From NCBI RefSeq assembly GCF_000695255.1, contig NZ_JMIB01000038.1:1-64000 (forward strand): DNA of 64,000 bases. The letters run 5' to 3'. Below the pieces are notes generated by a model. That model was not told where the DNA came from and did not search any database. It saw only the letters and a list, made by a program, of their open reading frames with translations. Position numbers and translations under genes: made by a program. Below are positions 15,304 to 25,866 of the stretch, one piece after another. The stretch comes from Photobacterium galatheae. Lineage in GTDB: Bacteria; Pseudomonadota; Gammaproteobacteria; Enterobacterales; Vibrionaceae. Every line of letters begins with the position of its first letter. Position 1 is the first letter of the stretch.

Positions 15304-18300
15304 TCAGTCGAAGTCACTGTACAACTGCGGCACCGCCGGCGGGTATTCAATCGGCTGCCAGCGATCGCTGAAGGTGTATTTCATGTAAAGCATCAAATGA
15401 TTCGGTTCGTAAAAATCTGAACGTTGCAGATCCAAAGATGCGCCCAGATACCAGCGTTCGCTGATCCGCTGCTCGATGGCACCTTCCAGTGAATACCCAA
15501 AACCACCGCCGGTACTGGCTTCTCCGGCCGATGCATACGGCGCATCTTCTTTTGACCAGGAGTGAGAGAGGGAACCACCGACCCGATAAGACAGGCTGTT
15601 GCCGTAGCGACCGTAATAATTCACAGGCAGAGACAACGAGACATAACGCTGCGGACTGTAATACCCGCCGCTGCCCAGCGTATATTCCCCCAGATTTTTA
15701 TCGTAATGGAAATACAGCAGGTTGGTGCCGAGACTCAGGCGCTGATCATCTGTGGCAATCAGCTTATAGTATGCGCCTCCCAGCACCGCCAGACGGGTAT
15801 TATCCATGACATTTTCACCCGTCATCTGATGATACTGAAGGCTGTTCCAGAAGCCATATGGCCCGCCGGTATCCCAGCTTGAACTGAGTTTGATCCCGGT
15901 ACGGACCACACCCCCCCATGCCGTCCCTGCCGGATCGCTGACTCCATCCGGAACCTGCATCCCGGCATAAGACAACACAGTGCTGGTTTCAGGACGCCGG
16001 GATGCCGTGACTGAAACACCAAAATCTCCCAGCTCGTTGTCAACCGTCACCCCGCCAACCCAGGTGCTGTGATCAAAACCCAGCGGCGTGGTACCGATAT
16101 CCGCCGTCCAGTTTTCAGCCTGCCAGCCCAAGGCCAAAGCCATGCCGGATGCCTGGCTGCGAAAGGCATCGGAATCGACCGAGCGGCCCGTCTGCTTCTC
16201 AAAATAATCCAGATGGTCGGAATCAACATGGACATAATCTGCCCGCAGCAATAAATGCCCGTTCCAGTCTTCCATCGGAATTCGCGCTTCTATCGGGATC
16301 TGACTGGATGTGTTCTTACCATCTCTGGCACTGTAATCCCAGCCGATGATCACATGACCATCGCTGCGATCACGCAGACGATCGATATCCGCCTTCACAT
16401 TCCGGGTCAGCCAGTTATCATCCGCATCCTGATACAAGTCGCGCAATTCGGGGGATGCCTTGCCTGCCGCCGCATCCGGACTTTTTTCGATCCGGTCAGC
16501 ATTGAGCGCCTGATAGCCCCGCTGCTCTGCAAGCGCCCACTGCTTGTTCTCCATGGCGATTGCCATAGCATTGCGATAATCCATTGCATCGGCATCGGCG
16601 CGCAAATCCAGTTCCAGATTCAGGGCATCTGCTCTGGCTGTTTCTCCCTGTGCATTCATCACCGGGGCAACGGCCATCAACTGCCGGGCCGACAAGGTGG
16701 CTCGTTTGACAAACAAACGTTGAGAGGCCCGCTGATAAGCCTCGCCATGACCGGAAAGCGCTGCGGCCTGTAAAACACCCGCCTCCGCTTCGGTCTGAAA
16801 CGGTTCTGGTTTCCCCAGAATTTGCTGATACAAGGTCAGTGCTGTGTCGTGTTGTCCCTGAGCCAGCCTGAGGTCGGCTTCCGCCAGCACTCGACGGGAA
16901 TGCAGTTCGTCCAGCCCAGCGAGCCATGACGCATCCAGTTCACCTGCCAGCCGTTGCTGGCCTTTTTCTGCCAGCCACGGATCAAAATCGCTGAATTTCG
17001 CCAGCGTGATCATCAGTCCGCCATAACTGAGCTGGGCCGATTCAGACCACTGCGCGTCCGGCGTCATACTACGATACATTGTTTCAGCCCGCTGCCGCTC
17101 GCCCAAATCTGCCCAGACCACTGCCAGACGGGTCAGTACCTCGGGCTGATCTGCATATTGCTGACTCAGCGCATTAAGCTGCGAGCGCACCACTTCCGGA
17201 TGCGTCTGATAGCGATCAGCGATATCAGACAGCGACTGGTTCAGTTGCAACCGGGTCAGATTTCGTTGCATCGCGTCTGTTCGCTGAGAAATCGGGACAC
17301 GAGAGAGCACAGTGACCGCTTCCGAAAGTTGGTCCGCCTGCGCTAAATACAGCGCATAAGCGAACTGCATCTCCGGATCTGTCGTCGCGGCTGACCAGTG
17401 ACGCATCAGCCTATCTGCCTGCGCCCGTTTCCCGACCGCGACCAGCGCATCAGCAATATCCCGGCGCTGCCAGGCCGAGGTTGGATTCAGGGTCAGCAAT
17501 TCATTCGCATAACGTTCCGCAGCGGGTAAATCCTGACTGACGAGCGCCTGATTGAGCTGCTGTACGGCAAGCTGAGTTTTCATCTCTGACAATCGCTCTG
17601 ACAGCAGATGGCGCTGGCGCGGAGACAACCCCTCAACAAAGGCAATCGCCGCACGCAGGCCACCCTGTGCCTCGCGCACATTCACCCGGCCTCGCAGTGC
17701 GGTTTCATTCCCGGCATCACGCTGAAGTGCCTGCTGATAGGCCTGATCGGCCGCTTCGAATTTTTGCTGCGCCAGTAACAGCGCGGCCAGTTTGTGATAG
17801 GCATAGGGCGCACGGTCATCTGCCGCGATGGCTTTCCTGTAGGCCCGATCGGCCTGAGCCATCTGGCCGTTGTCTTGATGAGCATCGCCATCATCCAGAT
17901 AAGCCCAGTAAGAAGCCGTTTCGATCAGCGACTGCCATTTCCTGACGTGATCCGGATCATTATCCAGCGCTTGCGCCTGCTGAAAAAAGCGCAATGCTTT
18001 TTTCTGCTGGCCCTGACGCAGATACACCATGCCCAGACCGCCCAGAATTTCCGGATCCTTGGGTCGTGTCGTCAGCGCATACGTCAACTGACGCTTCGCC
18101 TGTTGATCCTGACCATTCTCCAGCAATGCCAGGCCCCGTCGTTTGGCCTGATAGGTGGGATCTTTCCGTAATTCCTGCTCCGTTTTCCAGCGTACCTGTG
18201 CGTCCTGACTGGCACGCTGAATCGCCATATCCGACGGATAATAACTGGCGACGATAGCATACTGATCGGCCACGGCCTGAGAAATCGGCAGTTGCTTCAG

Positions 18301-19080
18301 CGCTCGCAACCAGGCTTCAGCCGCGACAGGACCAATATCCGACCGCAGCGCCAGCTGGCGGTAGGTATTCAGCATCCAGGGATCGGCCGGGTCACGTCGC
18401 CGGATATGATTCGCCAGCGCCAATTGAAAGCCAGGCACGCCCGGGTACGCTGCATTCAGTTGCTCCAGCCCTTGCTTTACTGCGTTCCAGCGCTCCCTGA
18501 GATTGCCTTCCACCTGAAGATATTCAAGCTGCAGTTCCGCCGAAGGCATGCCGTTGGGGAAAAGCTGACGATATGCTTTCAGCGCTTCAGGATAGCGTCC
18601 GGCATGAGCCAGCAGGCGCGCCTGCTGTAACGCGGCTTTTTGAGGGCCATGAATCGCGATCAGATCGTTCAGTGCCGCCCGTTGCGACGAACCGACTTTC
18701 AGTTGATTCACGATGGCCTGGGCCTGATCCGGCTGTTGCTGCTTCAGAAACAGCCGCGCCTGATAATACAGACCTTCCGGCTGCTGGCTGTCGATGGCAA
18801 ACAGGCGCTCCAGGGCACTGACCACAATGTCGTCCCGGTTCAGCGCCGTTGCCAGCGCAATCTGTTCCACCAGAAACGCCACCGAGTCGACGCCAACCAG
18901 CGATGTCGAAAGACGAACCGGTGTGACCGGCTGATAAACCTGCTTCAGTTGCGCCGGTGTCAGTGGCGTGTCCGGTACAATGCCCGCCAGTGCCATCTGG
19001 CTGACAAACAGCGACCCGATGCTCAGAGTCACCAGCCGGTGTTGACCCGGAAATCGGTTTACTGACATTGATTCGTCCAT
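15304..19080 (-). CDS. bcsC: Cellulose synthase outer-membrane porin BcsC
   Basis: This 1258-residue protein has an N-terminal signal peptide (HRLVTLSIGSLFVSQMALA), about 800 residues of TPR repeats (for example ILGGLGMVYLRQGQQKKALRFFQQAQALD-type units) and a C-terminal beta-barrel of about 330 residues ending in LYSDFD. TPRs line the periplasm and the barrel lets the glucan chain cross the outer membrane. It is the last gene of bcsRQABZC; its start overlaps bcsZ by 22 bases. ATG 19080 or the ATG at 19068 could be the start. It is about 100 residues longer than the E. coli protein. Confidence 0.92.
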   Translation of the reverse strand: MDESMSVNRFPGQHRLVTLSIGSLFVSQMALAGIVPDTPLTPAQLKQVYQPVTPVRLSTSLVGVDSVAFLVEQIALATALNRDDIVVSALERLFAIDSQQPEGLYYQARLFLKQQQPDQAQAIVNQLKVGSSQRAALNDLIAIHGPQKAALQQARLLAHAGRYPEALKAYRQLFPNGMPSAELQLEYLQVEGNLRERWNAVKQGLEQLNAAYPGVPGFQLALANHIRRRDPADPWMLNTYRQLALRSDIGPVAAEAWLRALKQLPISQAVADQYAIVASYYPSDMAIQRASQDAQVRWKTEQELRKDPTYQAKRRGLALLENGQDQQAKRQLTYALTTRPKDPEILGGLGMVYLRQGQQKKALRFFQQAQALDNDPDHVRKWQSLIETASYWAYLDDGDAHQDNGQMAQADRAYRKAIAADDRAPYAYHKLAALLLAQQKFEAADQAYQQALQRDAGNETALRGRVNVREAQGGLRAAIAFVEGLSPRQRHLLSERLSEMKTQLAVQQLNQALVSQDLPAAERYANELLTLNPTSAWQRRDIADALVAVGKRAQADRLMRHWSAATTDPEMQFAYALYLAQADQLSEAVTVLSRVPISQRTDAMQRNLTRLQLNQSLSDIADRYQTHPEVVRSQLNALSQQYADQPEVLTRLAVVWADLGERQRAETMYRSMTPDAQWSESAQLSYGGLMITLAKFSDFDPWLAEKGQQRLAGELDASWLAGLDELHSRRVLAEADLRLAQGQHDTALTLYQQILGKPEPFQTEAEAGVLQAAALSGHGEAYQRASQRLFVKRATLSARQLMAVAPVMNAQGETARADALNLELDLRADADAMDYRNAMAIAMENKQWALAEQRGYQALNADRIEKSPDAAAGKASPELRDLYQDADDNWLTRNVKADIDRLRDRSDGHVIIGWDYSARDGKNTSSQIPIEARIPMEDWNGHLLLRADYVHVDSDHLDYFEKQTGRSVDSDAFRSQASGMALALGWQAENWTADIGTTPLGFDHSTWVGGVTVDNELGDFGVSVTASRRPETSTVLSYAGMQVPDGVSDPAGTAWGGVVRTGIKLSSSWDTGGPYGFWNSLQYHQMTGENVMDNTRLAVLGGAYYKLIATDDQRLSLGTNLLYFHYDKNLGEYTLGSGGYYSPQRYVSLSLPVNYYGRYGNSLSYRVGGSLSHSWSKEDAPYASAGEASTGGGFGYSLEGAIEQRISERWYLGASLDLQRSDFYEPNHLMLYMKYTFSDRWQPIEYPPAVPQLYSDFD

Positions 19081-20168
19081 GCCGGCTCCAGTTCCCCGTT
19101 CAAACCAAAACGGTAACGCTGCTGATGCCAGCCCAGCCCGAACATCGCCAGTACATTATCGTAATAGTGATCATCGGTTTTACTGACGCGCTGTTCAGAT
19201 GCGCGCTTGGCCTGCTCAGCCAGCAACACAGGTTCATTTGAGACGGCCAGCAACGGCAGCAATGCTGCCGAGAAACCCGCACTGCCAGCACTCTGATAAC
19301 GTCCGTTTTGCGCATTCACTTCGCGGGGTGGCGCCGAGAGCTTTGCGGTCGCGGCAACCATCGGCTGCATGGCTTTCACTAATTTGGCTTTGTCGTTCGA
19401 GTCGTCATTCAGCATCCCCGCCCACAGGTAAGTCCGGATCGCGTTATAGCTGCCTGTCGTCCCGGTCTGTTGATCGACTGAAAACTGGCTCTGACTCAGC
19501 GTCGCCCAGTCCGGGCTGAAACCGACGGGCATGGTCTTCAGAATCATCGCCAGACTGGTTTGATACATCGACGACCAAGCATGGTGCGGATAGAGATCCC
19601 CCATGCGCTGGATCAACTGAAGCGGGACATAACTCGGATTGACTTTGTAACTGTCATCACCAAGTTCAAACCCGGCAACACCGGGTAACAGCACCGTGCC
19701 CATACCTTCGATGTCCACGGTTTCTTCCCGCAGGATCCGGATTGCCATCAGGTAAGCCAGCGACTGATAGTAATGGTTGTCCCACAGACGTCCGGCTTCA
19801 GCCAGCGTGTAGGCAATCCAGAGATCAGAGTCCGACGCCGGATTGGCGTCCAGCACACCAAAACGTCCCGAGGGCTGACGCCCCCAGAGCCAGGCCGGTA
19901 AACGGGCCGTCAGATCCCCTTCCGCCAGTTGGTTCTGCGTCCAGTTCAGTAAAGTCGCGAACGTGCGCTGATCGTTGGCGACCAGCGCAAAAAACAGTCC
20001 GTATGACTGACCTTCAGATGTGGTGATCTGACGCGCATCGCTGCCGTCAATCACCCGGCCATTTACAATGTAAATTGACTTGAACTCTTGCCATGCCGGC
20101 CAGTCGCACGTGGCTGCCCAGCTTGTTCCCTGAAACATCAGGCACAGGAGAATCATCAGCTTTTTCAT
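19059..20168 (-). CDS. bcsZ: Periplasmic GH8 endo-1,4-beta-glucanase BcsZ
   Basis: The 369-residue protein has a signal peptide (MILLCLMFQGTSWA) and the GH8 opening CDWPAWQEFKSIYI. The general acid is conserved as Glu52 in TTSEGQSYG. The position of the E. coli catalytic base (Asp in SSYDAIR) reads SYNAIR here, so the base is Asn242; the codon is AAC on the minus strand. The GH8 family includes subgroups with Asn at this site that recruit another residue, so activity is uncertain. It lies between bcsB and bcsC with 4-base and 22-base overlaps and should trim or detangle nascent cellulose. Confidence 0.92.
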   Translation of the reverse strand: MKKLMILLCLMFQGTSWAATCDWPAWQEFKSIYIVNGRVIDGSDARQITTSEGQSYGLFFALVANDQRTFATLLNWTQNQLAEGDLTARLPAWLWGRQPSGRFGVLDANPASDSDLWIAYTLAEAGRLWDNHYYQSLAYLMAIRILREETVDIEGMGTVLLPGVAGFELGDDSYKVNPSYVPLQLIQRMGDLYPHHAWSSMYQTSLAMILKTMPVGFSPDWATLSQSQFSVDQQTGTTGSYNAIRTYLWAGMLNDDSNDKAKLVKAMQPMVAATAKLSAPPREVNAQNGRYQSAGSAGFSAALLPLLAVSNEPVLLAEQAKRASEQRVSKTDDHYYDNVLAMFGLGWHQQRYRFGLNGELEPAWTNQCQ

Positions 20169-22444
20169 TCGTTTCCTTCTCCTTTTGCCAAACGTCTGGC
20201 CGCAATTTTACGCAATATCCGCCACAGGAAGATGGTCACAATCACCACCAGCAAAGCCGCCAGACTGGCCACCCACACCGGATGGTTTGAGAAGTGATAC
20301 CAGACCAACTGCCACACCGGCAGCTTTCCGACATAATAGCGTTCACCCACATTGTAGCTGGCGACTTCCTGATTTCGCAGGATCACCACAGAACCCGACA
20401 TGAACTCAACTTTTCCGGCATCAATCAATGCCTGATCGACCAATTTCAAAGCCTGAGGACTTACGGCCATCACAGTCACCAGACTGCGTTTTTTCGTAAA
20501 CGGTGACGCCATCCCCGTTATCGCAGCAAACGCACCGCCAGCCTCAACAGAGACCAACTCCGCCGCAGCCTGATTGCCTGTCGGTGCAGCCAGCCAATTC
20601 ATACCCAGAGATTGTTCATTTCTGCCCGGCAAACGGATCTGACGTTCCCCGGCCTTCACCACCAGATTGACCTGATCCCGGTCCAGCGCAGCACGGCTCA
20701 GTTCAGGCACAACACCGATACTGAGAATATCTTTGTCCTTCAGTCGCTGACTGTCCCACTGCTGGGTCAGTGTCACATTGATTCCGGGATATCCGGCATC
20801 GGCACCCAAACGTCCCATCACATTCAGGAAAGTCTGCAATGCTTCACGGGAAGGCGATGCCGATAAGACCACAGCCGTATCCGCCAGATCGGCCATCCGG
20901 GTAAACGGGAAACCAGATGTGGCAAAGGCACGCATGTTCGGCATTTCGATGTAATGCGGGAATCCACTGAAATCAATGGTCGAGCTGCCATCGATCACCG
21001 CATATTGTTTGCTGGGCTGAGTGACCTGACAGTTGCCTTCGGTCACAGAAGCGAAACCGAATTCAAACTCAATTTTATTTTTGCTGCCGACCTTAAACGC
21101 AGGGATCCGAACCCGATCGCTACCGCTCAGGATGCCATCGTCCAGCAAAGGTACCCGGATGCGTTTGGATTCGCCTCCTTTTCCTTCCGTCGTCAGATTA
21201 AACGCCTCAACAAATTCATCGTTGATTTTCAGGCTTAAACGGGAACCTGAGTTATCTGTCATCGGCGGAGAATAGCGGTAACTGAGATCCATCGGGATCC
21301 CCCGACTCTGCCAGGTGAACAGATCCGGGGCCAATTGTAAATTCAGGTTGATCGGTGCCGGAGCACGCCCTTCCACCTGAAGCTGATTGCGCTGTGCCAC
21401 CAGCTCAGAAAACGCAACCGGACGCGAGGTATCCACCCAGTTTGGCGCATCATAAGGTACTCTGGGTCTGACCTGCTTCACTGCATTGATTTTCGCCATC
21501 GGGCCCGTGAGCAATTGGGTGCCCAGCGCCAGCCCCTGTACGGCTGTATTCAGATCCTGACTGTCCCGGCCAATCACCAAAAGTAGCTTGGCAAAAGGAT
21601 GGGTGGGATGGGTGATCATTTGCAGTCGCGGGCCATCGGTATCCGGAAAATCGCGCAGAAACTCAGGCTTGTTGTCGTTGGTCACGAACACAACCGCATG
21701 CTGCCCGGGCAAGGTGTCAAAAGACAATGGAAACTGGGCGCCACGCCACTGAGACAGCGCGCCAAAATGAGATGCCAGCACCCCGGCTGCTTTGATTTGG
21801 GCCAGATCAAAGTGCTCCCCCATCACCACGGGCAGATTCAGTCGCGTGAAATCACGCGGGTCAAAAAATGGCGCTGGCAACAGACTCAAATCACTCTGAA
21901 CCCGGGTTTTCTGAACCATCAACTCGACATGACTGCTCTGGCTGATTTCAGCCCAGATACTGGCATCATTCGGATTGGAGCAGGTTTTGTGGGTATTGCC
22001 GATCAGTTCAAACCGAATCTGGTTATAGTTACTGAAATAACGGGCATCCAGCGGCATTGCAATCGACATCTTCTTGCCCTGCTGCCCATCCGTAATCGGC
22101 ACCACGCCCATCAGTTCATCATTCAGATACACCTTGATGTGAGAAACCAGCGCCAGCAGCGCCGGAGAAGGCGTCACATCAAAATACAGGTTTCCCTGCG
22201 CAATCACTTCATCCAATCGGGAGCCGAAACCAATATAGGCATTCGCTTCGCTGCCCTGAATCCCGATGGAACCGTGAAAACCCAGCTGTGAAAATGGCAG
22301 CTCGCGTTTGGTGACCGCAGATAAAGTCTGCGGGGCCGCAGAAGCAATCGTACCCGCCAATGTTTCCTGTGCGCCTGCAACCGCAGACACGCCTATGCCA
22401 ATGAAAATAGCCGACAGTGTTTTTATTGTTTGATTCAGTTTCAT
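20165..22444 (-). CDS. bcsB: Cellulose synthase periplasmic regulatory subunit BcsB
   Basis: The protein (759 residues from ATG 22444) has a signal peptide (TLSAIFIGIGVSAVAGA), two jelly-roll carbohydrate-binding regions alternating with flavodoxin-like regions, and one C-terminal membrane anchor (VWVASLAALLVVIVTIFLWRIL) that packs against BcsA. I chose ATG 22444 over a start 24 bases upstream because AGGAC then lies at a proper distance and the gene no longer overlaps bcsA. It guides the glucan across the periplasm in the inner-membrane BcsA-BcsB complex. Confidence 0.92.
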   Translation of the reverse strand: MKLNQTIKTLSAIFIGIGVSAVAGAQETLAGTIASAAPQTLSAVTKRELPFSQLGFHGSIGIQGSEANAYIGFGSRLDEVIAQGNLYFDVTPSPALLALVSHIKVYLNDELMGVVPITDGQQGKKMSIAMPLDARYFSNYNQIRFELIGNTHKTCSNPNDASIWAEISQSSHVELMVQKTRVQSDLSLLPAPFFDPRDFTRLNLPVVMGEHFDLAQIKAAGVLASHFGALSQWRGAQFPLSFDTLPGQHAVVFVTNDNKPEFLRDFPDTDGPRLQMITHPTHPFAKLLLVIGRDSQDLNTAVQGLALGTQLLTGPMAKINAVKQVRPRVPYDAPNWVDTSRPVAFSELVAQRNQLQVEGRAPAPINLNLQLAPDLFTWQSRGIPMDLSYRYSPPMTDNSGSRLSLKINDEFVEAFNLTTEGKGGESKRIRVPLLDDGILSGSDRVRIPAFKVGSKNKIEFEFGFASVTEGNCQVTQPSKQYAVIDGSSTIDFSGFPHYIEMPNMRAFATSGFPFTRMADLADTAVVLSASPSREALQTFLNVMGRLGADAGYPGINVTLTQQWDSQRLKDKDILSIGVVPELSRAALDRDQVNLVVKAGERQIRLPGRNEQSLGMNWLAAPTGNQAAAELVSVEAGGAFAAITGMASPFTKKRSLVTVMAVSPQALKLVDQALIDAGKVEFMSGSVVILRNQEVASYNVGERYYVGKLPVWQLVWYHFSNHPVWVASLAALLVVIVTIFLWRILRKIAARRLAKGEGNE

Positions 22445-22448
22445 TCTT

Positions 22449-25070
22449 TTAAGTCCTGTTTGGGACAAAACGAGGTCTGAGAGACCCGATCACATCAATG
22501 ACCGATAAGACAAGTTGTACAACAGTCGCAAGGACTTTGGGGCCGTGCCGGATCAGACGCCGGTAGCCGTCGAGTCCCACCTGAAGCACCGCCTGCATGC
22601 TCGACAGCGGCTTATCCGATGCATAAGACTGCTGCCACTTCGACCAGGTATCGGCACGCGCGAAAGTGCACTGCACATAGTCAATCCGTTGTTGTGTGCT
22701 CAGTTGATCCAATTGCAGGCCGAGCATCCCCTCCCGGGCAAAGGCGATGACAGCCGGGAACACAAACGACTGGTTGCCGCGACTCAGCACAATCGCCAGT
22801 TTCTGTGCCGCCAGCGCTTCCAACTGCCCCTTGTCGTCGTCAGCCAGCTGAATCCGCATCCCGCCCAGTGAGAAGTCTTTCAACACAGCCTGAAGCAAAT
22901 GGCCGGAATGCAGTCGGATCGCTACCGGCATCGACACCTCAACCCGGTGATCGCGGCGCACTTGCTTGGCTTCAACCGCAACAGCCACGGCAGCACCAAG
23001 GATCAGCAGGTTGTAAAGTGTCCAGATGAGGTTCACCAGCACTGTGGTGAACTCATCTGCTGGCCCCCAGCCTAATCGGTAGACACCCACGCCAAGACCC
23101 AGCACATTCAGCAGCACCAGCACCAGATAGGGCCGTGAAATCACCCAGTCATAATGGGATGCTTCGACCAGCCCACCTTTCGCGGTGACGTTAAATTTGC
23201 CCTTATGCGGCGCAAACAGCGCTACTGTGGTCGGGCGGGCGATATACCAGGCCAGCACGGTTTCATACACTTCCCCCCAGAAGGAGTAACGGTAATCGCC
23301 CTGCATCCGCGAGTTGGTCATGCTGGCGTGGATCATATGTGGCAGCACGTACAGCACAATGGCCATCGCCGGTGCATAAATGATGTATTCATGCAGCAAC
23401 AGGAACGCCAGCGGTGCGGTCAGGAAAACCAGCCGCGGAATCCCCGAAAGAAAATGCAGCATGGCATTGGCATAACAGAGTCGCTGCGACAGCTTCAGCC
23501 CTTTGCCGGTCAGCGGATTATCGACCCGGAAAATCTGTGCCATCCCACGTGCCCAGCGAATCCGCTGGCCAACATGAGCAGACAGCGTTTCTGTCGCCAG
23601 ACCGGCTGAAATAGGCTGTTTCAGGTACGCCGAGTGATACCCCAGACGGTGCATTCGCAACGAGGTATGCGCATCTTCAGTCACAGTTTCCACCGCAATT
23701 CCGCCGACTTCTTCCAGCGGGGCACGGCGAAGTACCGCACAGGATCCGCAAAAGAAGGTGGCATCCCACAGATCATTGCCGTCCTGAATCAGGCCATAAA
23801 AAAGATTGCCTTCATTCGGAATATTTCGAAAATTCGACAGGTTCCGCTCAAATGGGTCTGGCGAAAAGAAGTGATGCGGCGTCTGAATCAGCGCCAGCTT
23901 TGGATCCTTAAGAAACAGTCCCATCGTGAGCTGAAAAAACGCACGGGCCGGAATATGGTCACAGTCAAAAATTGCAACATACTCACCGCTCGATTGTTTG
24001 AGCGCATAGTTGATGTTGCCCGCTTTGGCATGCTCATTGGTCGGACGGCGAATATAGTGCACCCCGACTTCATCGGCAAAGTCACGAAAACTGTCCCGTT
24101 TCCCGTCATCCAGAATATAGATATTGAGCTTATCCTTCGGCCAGTCGACACCCAGCGAGGCGTACACCGTAGCGCGCACCACATCCAGATCTTCATTGTA
24201 GGTCGGGATCATGACATCAATCGTCGGCCAGGATTTTACCTCTGCCGGCAAGGCAACCGGCTTGCGGTTCAGCGGCCAGATGTTCTGAAAATAGCCCAGC
24301 ATCAGCACCAGCCAGGCATATGTTTCAGCGAGCAGCAGCAGGCTGCCCAAACCCAGCGCCAGCGGCTCATCCCAGTTCAGGGTAGACGTATACCGCCACC
24401 ACAGGTAACGGCAGGAAGCCGTCACTGACAGAATAATCAGTAACAGCGTCGGAAAATGGCCGGGCATGCGCCGGAACATCATCGCCAGCGCCCAGAGCAA
24501 CAGCACAAAAACCGTTTGTGCTTGCAGGCCGAACGGTACGGTAAAGCAAATCAGGGCCAGCACCACCACAGCACACAACAGCAGAAGATTCACCACGCTG
24601 CCCATGCCGGATTCTTTTAAAATCGCTCGGAACGCTTTGCTATCGCCTTCTGTCGCCTGCTGCTCCAGCCATTGGACAACCAGACTGAAACGTTGCAACG
24701 GCAGATAAAACAATTGACCCAGCCCGTGATAAGCCCGCCCCAGCCACGTCAGCAACCGATCTTTGAGATCCTGAGGTGCCTGCTGCCTGACACAAAGCAG
24801 CCACAGACTCTGGATCAGAAAACGGATCGGATCCAGCCAGGTAGGCGCTGCAAAGTTGATCTGCGGATAATACACAAGTGGCAGTCGCCATACCGGCACA
24901 CCAGCCACGACCGGCTTCAGCAGCACAAAGGCAACAAGCAGCCAGCACCCGAGCACAAGGTGCCCCAGCATGGTTGCCGGTTTGCCACCTTCACGTTCGA
25001 AAACCTGTTTCTGAACCTGAAACTGATCGGCCACCCAAGTTTTAAAAATGAGATTGAAGACGTTCAACAT
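22449..25070 (-). CDS. bcsA: Cellulose synthase catalytic subunit BcsA (c-di-GMP-activated)
   Basis: This 873-residue membrane GT2 protein contains all processive synthase motifs: DDGKRDSF, FDCDH (metal-binding DxD), the TEDAHTS catalytic base region and QRIRWARG (QxxRW). Transmembrane helices flank the GT domain. The C-terminal PilZ domain is intact, with RRDHR and DFSLGGMRI, the c-di-GMP binding signature. It polymerises UDP-glucose to beta-1,4-glucan and passes it through the membrane. It lies 22 bases after bcsQ and 4 bases before bcsB. Confidence 0.95.
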   Translation of the reverse strand: MLNVFNLIFKTWVADQFQVQKQVFEREGGKPATMLGHLVLGCWLLVAFVLLKPVVAGVPVWRLPLVYYPQINFAAPTWLDPIRFLIQSLWLLCVRQQAPQDLKDRLLTWLGRAYHGLGQLFYLPLQRFSLVVQWLEQQATEGDSKAFRAILKESGMGSVVNLLLLCAVVVLALICFTVPFGLQAQTVFVLLLWALAMMFRRMPGHFPTLLLIILSVTASCRYLWWRYTSTLNWDEPLALGLGSLLLLAETYAWLVLMLGYFQNIWPLNRKPVALPAEVKSWPTIDVMIPTYNEDLDVVRATVYASLGVDWPKDKLNIYILDDGKRDSFRDFADEVGVHYIRRPTNEHAKAGNINYALKQSSGEYVAIFDCDHIPARAFFQLTMGLFLKDPKLALIQTPHHFFSPDPFERNLSNFRNIPNEGNLFYGLIQDGNDLWDATFFCGSCAVLRRAPLEEVGGIAVETVTEDAHTSLRMHRLGYHSAYLKQPISAGLATETLSAHVGQRIRWARGMAQIFRVDNPLTGKGLKLSQRLCYANAMLHFLSGIPRLVFLTAPLAFLLLHEYIIYAPAMAIVLYVLPHMIHASMTNSRMQGDYRYSFWGEVYETVLAWYIARPTTVALFAPHKGKFNVTAKGGLVEASHYDWVISRPYLVLVLLNVLGLGVGVYRLGWGPADEFTTVLVNLIWTLYNLLILGAAVAVAVEAKQVRRDHRVEVSMPVAIRLHSGHLLQAVLKDFSLGGMRIQLADDDKGQLEALAAQKLAIVLSRGNQSFVFPAVIAFAREGMLGLQLDQLSTQQRIDYVQCTFARADTWSKWQQSYASDKPLSSMQAVLQVGLDGYRRLIRHGPKVLATVVQLVLSVIDVIGSLRPRFVPNRT

Positions 25071-25092
25071 AACTCAATGTTCGGATCAGGAA

Positions 25093-25866
25093 TCAGTTCG
25101 ACGACAGCAGCGCAATACACCAGAGCGCCAGCGACTGATAATCTCTGGCCGCCTGACTGCCCGGTGAATAGTGCTGCACTGTCGTCAGGTTGGCGACACT
25201 GTCCATCAATGCCATATCCCGGTGTAAAACAACCGGAGATAACTGCGAACCCAGCTCATTTTTCATCACCAGCATGAAATCACGGCTGAGTTCTGTTTCC
25301 GGCTGAAACTGATTCAGCACAAACTTCAGGGGGGCCTGATGATCAGTGTCTGCGAATGCCTCAAACCTGCCCATATGGTGTTGAAGCAGGCTATAAGAAA
25401 TCGCATCGGGCATCAGAACCACGAGCACCAAATCAAATTGATCAGATGGATTCAATTCGGTCAGCCATTGAAGGTCACTGAGCACTAAATGATAAAGCTG
25501 CCAATGCTCCCGCTCCTCGCCACGTTTCACCCGGGTCAGTGATGAAAACAGTTCAGAGAGGGACGCCTCTCGCTGCGCGATGAAACGTTTCAGTAAAGGC
25601 TGATTGAGTTGCCCAAAAGGCAGAAATGCCACCCCATGCGGGCTTTCGAGGCCAGACGCATGCCAATCTCCAGCCGCACAGATACGGCTGGCCCAGCCAT
25701 CTGTATCACTGAAAGGCATACCCAGATGCAACCGGAGCACATTGACGGGATCAGCATCAACCACCAGCACATCTTTCTGCACATGCACCAGAGACTGTGC
25801 CAGATTTGCTGTGACTGTATTTGAACCCGCACCGCCCCGAAGACTCACAATCGCGACGCGTTTCAT
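25093..25866 (-). CDS. bcsQ: MinD/ParA-like ATPase BcsQ
   Basis: The 257-residue protein begins MKRVAIVSLRGGAGSNTVTANLA, the SIMIBI P-loop region, followed by VLVVDADP and LPFGQL as in E. coli BcsQ. The P-loop is atypical: the invariant Lys of GKT is missing (GGAGSNT), as it is in BcsQ relatives (GGVGTTS in E. coli). BcsQ with BcsR activates and positions the synthase at the inner membrane. The start overlaps the bcsR stop (ATGA), which fits translational coupling. Confidence 0.9.
   Translation of the reverse strand: MKRVAIVSLRGGAGSNTVTANLAQSLVHVQKDVLVVDADPVNVLRLHLGMPFSDTDGWASRICAAGDWHASGLESPHGVAFLPFGQLNQPLLKRFIAQREASLSELFSSLTRVKRGEEREHWQLYHLVLSDLQWLTELNPSDQFDLVLVVLMPDAISYSLLQHHMGRFEAFADTDHQAPLKFVLNQFQPETELSRDFMLVMKNELGSQLSPVVLHRDMALMDSVANLTTVQHYSPGSQAARDYQSLALWCIALLSSN

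Noticed and set aside
16255-16773. Long plus-strand frames inside bcsC, bcsZ, bcsB and bcsA
   Set aside because: They are antisense shadows caused by GC-rich third positions in clearly conserved minus-strand genes.
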